In this document: in pieces, positions 1 to 10,073 of the stretch
Position numbering within the stretch: position 1 is the first letter of the stretch
How the letters are laid out: each line of letters opens with the position of its first letter
DNA from: an uncultured Collinsella sp.
Lineage (GTDB): Bacteria; Actinomycetota; Coriobacteriia; Coriobacteriales; Coriobacteriaceae
Direction of reading: 5' to 3'
NCBI GenBank assembly: GCA_902495545.1
Contig: CABUXM010000075.1
Coordinates: 1 to 10,073 of the forward strand
Length of the DNA stretch: 10,073 bases
Notes under the pieces: model-generated
Told to the model about the DNA's origin: nothing
Database searches by the model: none
What the model saw: only the letters and a program-made list of their open reading frames with translations
Program-made: the position numbers and the translations under genes

Positions 1-27
1 AAAAACTCAATCGCGTCAAGGCTTTTC

Positions 28-55
28 TTGCCCAACGGTCGGTACCTGATAAACT
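28..55 (+). promoter_or_regulatory. Weak candidate promoter upstream of rpoB
   Basis: A -35-like TTGCCC (28-33) is followed after 16 nt by TAAACT (50-55), which has an upstream TG (47-48) giving an extended -10 form. Each hexamer matches the housekeeping consensus at 4 of 6 positions. It would start transcription near 61-63, leaving a leader of about 65 nt before rpoB. In many bacteria rpoB is also reached from an upstream ribosomal protein operon (rplJ-rplL), and that gene lies outside the window, so read-through cannot be excluded. No clear end of an upstream gene is visible in 1-60. Confidence 0.3.
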
Positions 56-71
56 ATTAGGTTGCGATAAC

Positions 72-92
72 TGGCGAAGCTATGCCTCGCCA
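72..92 (+). other. Leader hairpin ahead of rpoB
   Basis: TGGCGA (72-77) pairs with TCGCCA (87-92). Inside this, after one A-C mismatch, GC (79-80) pairs with GC (84-85) around a TAT loop. No T-run follows, so it is not an intrinsic terminator. In E. coli the rplL-rpoB gap carries a partial terminator and an RNase III processing site. A comparable processing or protective role here is only an inference from position. Confidence 0.4.
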
Positions 93-128
93 ACCCACCG
101 AGCATTTCCGTGAAGGAGGAAAAACCTG

Positions 129-3620
<3,492 letters not shown>

Positions 3621-3626
3621 TTGACT

Positions 3627-8102
<4,476 letters not shown>

Positions 8103-8128
8103 TTTCCTAGTACGTTAACCGCCCTTCC

Positions 8129-8166
8129 AAAGACCCGTTTCCCAACAGGGAAGCGGGTCTTTTTTT
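8129..8166 (+). terminator. Intrinsic terminator of the rpoBC operon
   Basis: The 5' arm (8129-8143, AAAGACCCGTTTCCC) pairs with the 3' arm (8148-8162) around an AACA loop, with one G-T wobble. The stem runs straight into a run of seven T (8160-8166). It lies 26 nt after the rpoC stop. It should separate core polymerase transcription from the sigma cassette. Confidence 0.93.
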
Positions 8167-8170
8167 GAAG

Positions 8171-8212
8171 AGAACCTGCCAAAAAGGGACAGGTTTATTT
8201 TGGTAGGTTTTT
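8171..8212 (+). repeat. Palindromic repeat, left copy (inverted partner at 9919-9956)
   Basis: Positions 8174-8211 match the reverse complement of 9919-9956 at 35 of 38 positions, with an exact 20-nt core AGGGACAGGTTTATTTTGGT (8185-8204). The copy is itself a hairpin: AACCTGCCAAAA (8173-8184) pairs with TTTTGGTAGGTT (8198-8209) with one G-T wobble, leaving a 13-nt loop, and a T-run follows the 3' arm. This form resembles dispersed REP or MITE-type elements. No transposase gene is in the window. Confidence 0.75.
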
Positions 8213-8224
8213 CCTGCTTGAATT

Positions 8225-8251
8225 TGAAACAATTCGTCCGGCCAGAGCGTA
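8225..8251 (+). promoter_or_regulatory. ECF-type promoter of the sigma/anti-sigma operon
   Basis: TGAAAC (8225-8230), a 17-nt spacer and CGTA (8248-8251) match the promoter form of B. subtilis ECF sigmas such as SigW (TGAAAC, N16, CGTA) almost exactly. Transcription would begin near 8258-8260, within the small palindrome TGAGGGCCTCA (8259-8269), leaving a leader of about 43 nt. Such promoters upstream of ECF sigma genes usually mean autoregulation, so the product of the next gene probably recognises this site. Confidence 0.7.
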
Positions 8252-8284
8252 TCTATGGTGAGGGCCTCATCGATAATCATTAAC

Positions 8285-8300
8285 GTCACCGGGAGGTGAT
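8285..8300 (+). promoter_or_regulatory. Hairpin over the sigma gene ribosome-binding site
   Basis: TCACC (8286-8290) can pair with GGTGA (8295-8299) around a GGGA loop, which fits the stable GNRA tetraloop class. A G-T pair (8285/8300) can extend the stem. The 3' arm and loop contain the Shine-Dalgarno GGGAGGTGAT (8291-8300), which is complementary to the 16S rRNA 3' end. Folding would partly mask this site just before ATG 8302. The fold is short and its in vivo effect is inferred. Confidence 0.4.
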
Positions 8301-8301
8301 T

Positions 8302-8820
8302 ATGGAAGAACAAGCATTTAGACAGGCGGTCGAAGACCACCGGGATGTCGTGTTTCGGATCGCGTTGACGTACCTGCGCGATCGTGCCGATGCCGACGAT
8401 ATTGCCCAAGATGTCTTTCTTAAGTTGCTTAAAAGCGATGGACACTTTGAAAGTTGGGAACATCTTCGCCGTTGGCTTATCCGGGTCACGATCAATGAAT
8501 GTAAATCGCTCTTTCGAAAGCCATGGAGGCGTGTAGAGGATATTGAGAACCTGGCCGATTCGCTTTCGGCGGCGCAGGATGAGACCAAGGCGGTCCTGTC
8601 AGACGTTATGCGACTTCCGGAGCGATTCCGTGTCCCCATCGTGCTCTATTACTATCTGGGCTTTTCGACCTCAGAGATTGCCGAGTTGTTGCATGTACCA
8701 GCCGCGACCGTTCGAACGCGTTTAGCTCGCGGTCGATCGAAGCTCAAATTCATCCTAGAGGAGGGCGACCGTGAAATCCAATCAAATCAAGCAGGCCTTC
8801 GAGTCCGTCCAAGCCGATAG
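8302..8820 (+). CDS. ECF-like sigma-70 family RNA polymerase sigma factor
   Basis: A 172-aa alternative sigma factor that would bind core polymerase and direct it to a specific promoter class. Sigma region 2 covers about 6-75: the core-binding DADDIAQDVFLKLL motif (30-43) and the -10-reading RRWLIRVTINECKSLFRK (56-73). Region 4 covers about 98-150: LPERFRVPIVLYYYLGFSTSEIAELL, then the -35 recognition helix VPAATVRTRLARGRSKLK (132-149). No regions 1 or 3 are present, which fits the ECF group. ATG 8302 is preferred over the in-frame GTG 8296 because the GTG falls inside the Shine-Dalgarno, which then sits 5 nt before the ATG. The last 20 or so residues are a polar tail that also encodes the start of the next gene. 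Codons include TTA (L141), CTA (L152) and TCA (S100, S124), which rpoB avoids entirely. The exact ECF subgroup was not identified. Confidence 0.93.
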   Translation: MEEQAFRQAVEDHRDVVFRIALTYLRDRADADDIAQDVFLKLLKSDGHFESWEHLRRWLIRVTINECKSLFRKPWRRVEDIENLADSLSAAQDETKAVLSDVMRLPERFRVPIVLYYYLGFSTSEIAELLHVPAATVRTRLARGRSKLKFILEEGDREIQSNQAGLRVRPSR

Positions 8821-9847
8821 CGATCTTGCTGACCGTGTTCTTTATGCCGCTGCTGGTGAGCCGCTTCGCCGAAAGGGTCACGCGAAGCCTCTGTATGTTG
8901 CCGTGATCGGATGCCTTGCCGGAGTGCTGGCGACCGGAGGGGTCGCCTACGCCGTCGTCAATTCCGGTTATTTTGCCTCTGCCTGGGGAAACCATGGCAA
9001 CGGAGAGTCCATTACCTGGACCAACGGTGGCTCATCGGGGACTAAATACACCTACACCAGAGAGTTTGGTGATGGCATCGCGCCCCAGAGCCTGGAGGGT
9101 TCAGTACAGAAGGTCAATCTGTCCGTCGAGGGTAACGGCTATACACTCGACATTCATGATATGGCTATCGATAAAAACGGTTGCGGTGCCGTGACGTTTA
9201 CGTTGTCCAATCCAAATGGTGTTAACTACTACAAGCCGGCAGCAGAGACAGGCGAACTTGTTCTCTATGGTGAAGAAGAACAAGGCATCGGCACGCCCAG
9301 CATGAACTTCGGCGAGGAATGGGCTGATACACGCTGCACCATTGATAAGGACACATCAAGCGACACGGTCATTAATGGCACGATGTACTTTGCTTCTATG
9401 GATCGCGAGCGAGGTTTTCAACATGCGGTCACCTGGAATATCTCGTGGACCGAGGGCGAAGGCGAGGATGCGAAGCCGTTCGAGGCATCGACGCCCGAGT
9501 TTAGCGTTGGAGCGTACGTCGATACAAAGGAACTCCACTCCGATGACTCGCCTCTTGAGATTAGCCCGTTTTCCATCCAGACGCACATCGATGATTTGGG
9601 CTATGAAGCAGTTGAAAATAAGCTGACCGTCAGCTACAAGGATGGATCGGAGCAGATTATCGAAGATGACGACGCAGGGGTGTTCAACTTATATTTTTCT
9701 TATGCGCGCAATAGCGGAGAGAACATCTGGGTGCCAACGAAGTTGATTGATGTCGACCAAGTGGTCTCGGTAACCCTCGAGGGCACGAGATACACATCAA
9801 CAGGAGAGACCGAAACAGAAGTACCCTTTACCATCGTCTATTCGTAA
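8771..9847 (+). CDS. Probable membrane anti-sigma factor, DUF4179-like
   Basis: A 358-aa single-pass membrane protein, probably the regulator that holds the preceding sigma factor inactive. Residues 1-39 are cytoplasmic, with a short helix (IKQAFESVQADSDLADRVL, 6-24) that could clasp the sigma. They lack the HxxxCxxC zinc anti-sigma motif. Residues about 41-63 form one transmembrane helix. The basic RRKGHAK just before it predicts N-in, C-out. The outer part (64-358) is Gly/Asp/Glu-rich with many beta-strand-like stretches and two cysteines, C138 and C189, that could form a disulfide. The overall build resembles DUF4179-type anti-sigma proteins of Firmicutes and gut Actinomycetota; this assignment is from memory. 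The GTG start has AGGAGG (8759-8764) 6 nt upstream and overlaps the sigma gene by 50 nt, which implies translational coupling. The signal it senses cannot be read from the sequence. A membrane protein not acting on the sigma is the alternative. Confidence 0.8.
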   Translation: MKSNQIKQAFESVQADSDLADRVLYAAAGEPLRRKGHAKPLYVAVIGCLAGVLATGGVAYAVVNSGYFASAWGNHGNGESITWTNGGSSGTKYTYTREFGDGIAPQSLEGSVQKVNLSVEGNGYTLDIHDMAIDKNGCGAVTFTLSNPNGVNYYKPAAETGELVLYGEEEQGIGTPSMNFGEEWADTRCTIDKDTSSDTVINGTMYFASMDRERGFQHAVTWNISWTEGEGEDAKPFEASTPEFSVGAYVDTKELHSDDSPLEISPFSIQTHIDDLGYEAVENKLTVSYKDGSEQIIEDDDAGVFNLYFSYARNSGENIWVPTKLIDVDQVVSVTLEGTRYTSTGETETEVPFTIVYS

Positions 9848-9852
9848 GGTCT

Positions 9853-9886
9853 GGGCCGCTTCCCAAGAGGGGAAGCGGCCTATTTT
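9853..9886 (+). terminator. Intrinsic terminator of the sigma/anti-sigma operon
   Basis: A perfect 11-bp stem, GGCCGCTTCCC (9854-9864) with GGGAAGCGGCC (9870-9880), encloses an AAGAG loop and is followed by TATTTT. It starts 6 nt after the anti-sigma stop. Its 3' arm shares GGGAAGCGG with the rpoBC terminator. Confidence 0.88.
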
Positions 9887-9918
9887 GCGTTAAATGGGCG
9901 GTTATTGTTTCCCCAGAT

Positions 9919-9956
9919 AAAACCGACCAAAATAAACCTGTCCCTATTTAGCAGGT
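9919..9956 (-). repeat. Palindromic repeat, right copy (inverted partner at 8174-8211)
   Basis: The reverse complement of this stretch matches the left copy at 35 of 38 positions. Its internal pairing is weaker: in the left-copy orientation, ACCTGCTAAA against TTTTGGTCGGT gives seven Watson-Crick pairs, two G-T pairs and one mismatch. The pair brackets the whole sigma cassette (8174-9956, 1783 bp). No target-site duplication is visible next to the outer ends. Confidence 0.75.
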
Positions 9957-10073
9957 AACGTTGCCCCGACGAGCACGTCGGATTCCCGGCCCGGGCGGCG
10001 CAGGGGTTAAGTTTGTCGCGAGTTCCGCACGAGCCGGAGGCCACTTAATGTGGCCTCCGTGCGAGCCAGGACT
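9957..10073. other. Structured non-coding tail with three GC-rich hairpins
   Basis: No open reading frame of note. CCGACG (9966-9971) pairs with CGTCGG (9976-9981). CCCGGCCCGGG (9985-9995) is a near-perfect palindrome. GGAGGCCAC (10036-10044) pairs with GTGGCCTCC (10050-10058) around TTAAT, with an outer CGCAC/GTGCG stem (10026-10030 with 10059-10063) and a one-sided 5-nt bulge. No T-run follows within the window. It may be a leader or attenuator of the next gene, or a terminator of a type lacking a U-tract. Not a tRNA that I can recognise. Confidence 0.45.

Noticed and set aside
3621..3626. TTG 3621 as the rpoC start.
   Set aside because: It is only 3 nt from the AAGGAG, while GTG 3627 is 9 nt away. 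It is kept as an alternative because it abuts the rpoB stop.
8771..8990. Possible lipobox VIGC (residues 45-48) in the anti-sigma protein.
   Set aside because: The hydrophobic stretch before the Cys is too short, 39 mostly polar residues precede it, and the hydrophobic segment continues well past it. A membrane helix explains it better.
8160..9970. Target-site duplication at the outer ends of the inverted repeats.
   Set aside because: Sequence just left of the left copy (GAAGAGA) and just right of the right copy (AACGTTG) shows no matching direct repeat.

Overview
The window is a bacterial RNA polymerase core locus followed by a small signalling cassette. It reads left to right as a short leader, rpoB, rpoC, a strong terminator, a sigma factor gene, its overlapping probable anti-sigma gene, a second terminator and a structured non-coding tail. 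All genes are on the + strand. The organism is most likely a high-GC Actinomycetota, probably of class Coriobacteriia (Collinsella-like). This is inferred from the actinobacterial layout of the beta' N-terminal part, where the catalytic aspartates fall at residues 535/537/539, from the lack of the proteobacterial trigger-loop insert, and from GC-rich codon use. The genus-level guess comes from general resemblance, not from a search.

Region by region: 1-128 is a leader with a weak promoter candidate, a hairpin and a perfect Shine-Dalgarno. rpoB (129-3620) and rpoC (start best placed at GTG 3627, end 8102) are tightly coupled. Together they contain no TTA, CTA or TCA codon until one CTA at 6168, a sign of strong codon selection. 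8103-8301 holds the rpoC terminator, one copy of a palindromic repeat, a textbook ECF-type promoter and a hairpin over the ribosome-binding site. 8302-9847 holds the ECF-like sigma gene and a single-pass membrane protein gene that overlaps it by 50 nt. 9848-10073 holds a terminator, the second repeat copy in inverted orientation, and three GC-rich hairpins. No gene starts there before the window ends.

How the parts work together: beta and beta' form the catalytic core. The ECF sigma would bind that core and direct it to TGAAAC/CGTA-type promoters, including its own. The membrane protein is placed to hold the sigma inactive until its outer domain senses something, which is unknown.

The most unusual signals lie inside the polymerase itself. 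(1) The beta' C-terminus carries a long extension with a helix-hairpin-helix domain very like the alpha-subunit C-terminal DNA-binding domain. (2) The fork-loop-2 segment of beta just after the rifampicin region is replaced by an unrelated stretch twice as long. (3) The beta' trigger loop and switch-1 region have substitutions at positions I remember as nearly invariant. A 38-bp inverted repeat (35 of 38 matches) also brackets the sigma cassette. Family comparisons are from memory and need alignment.
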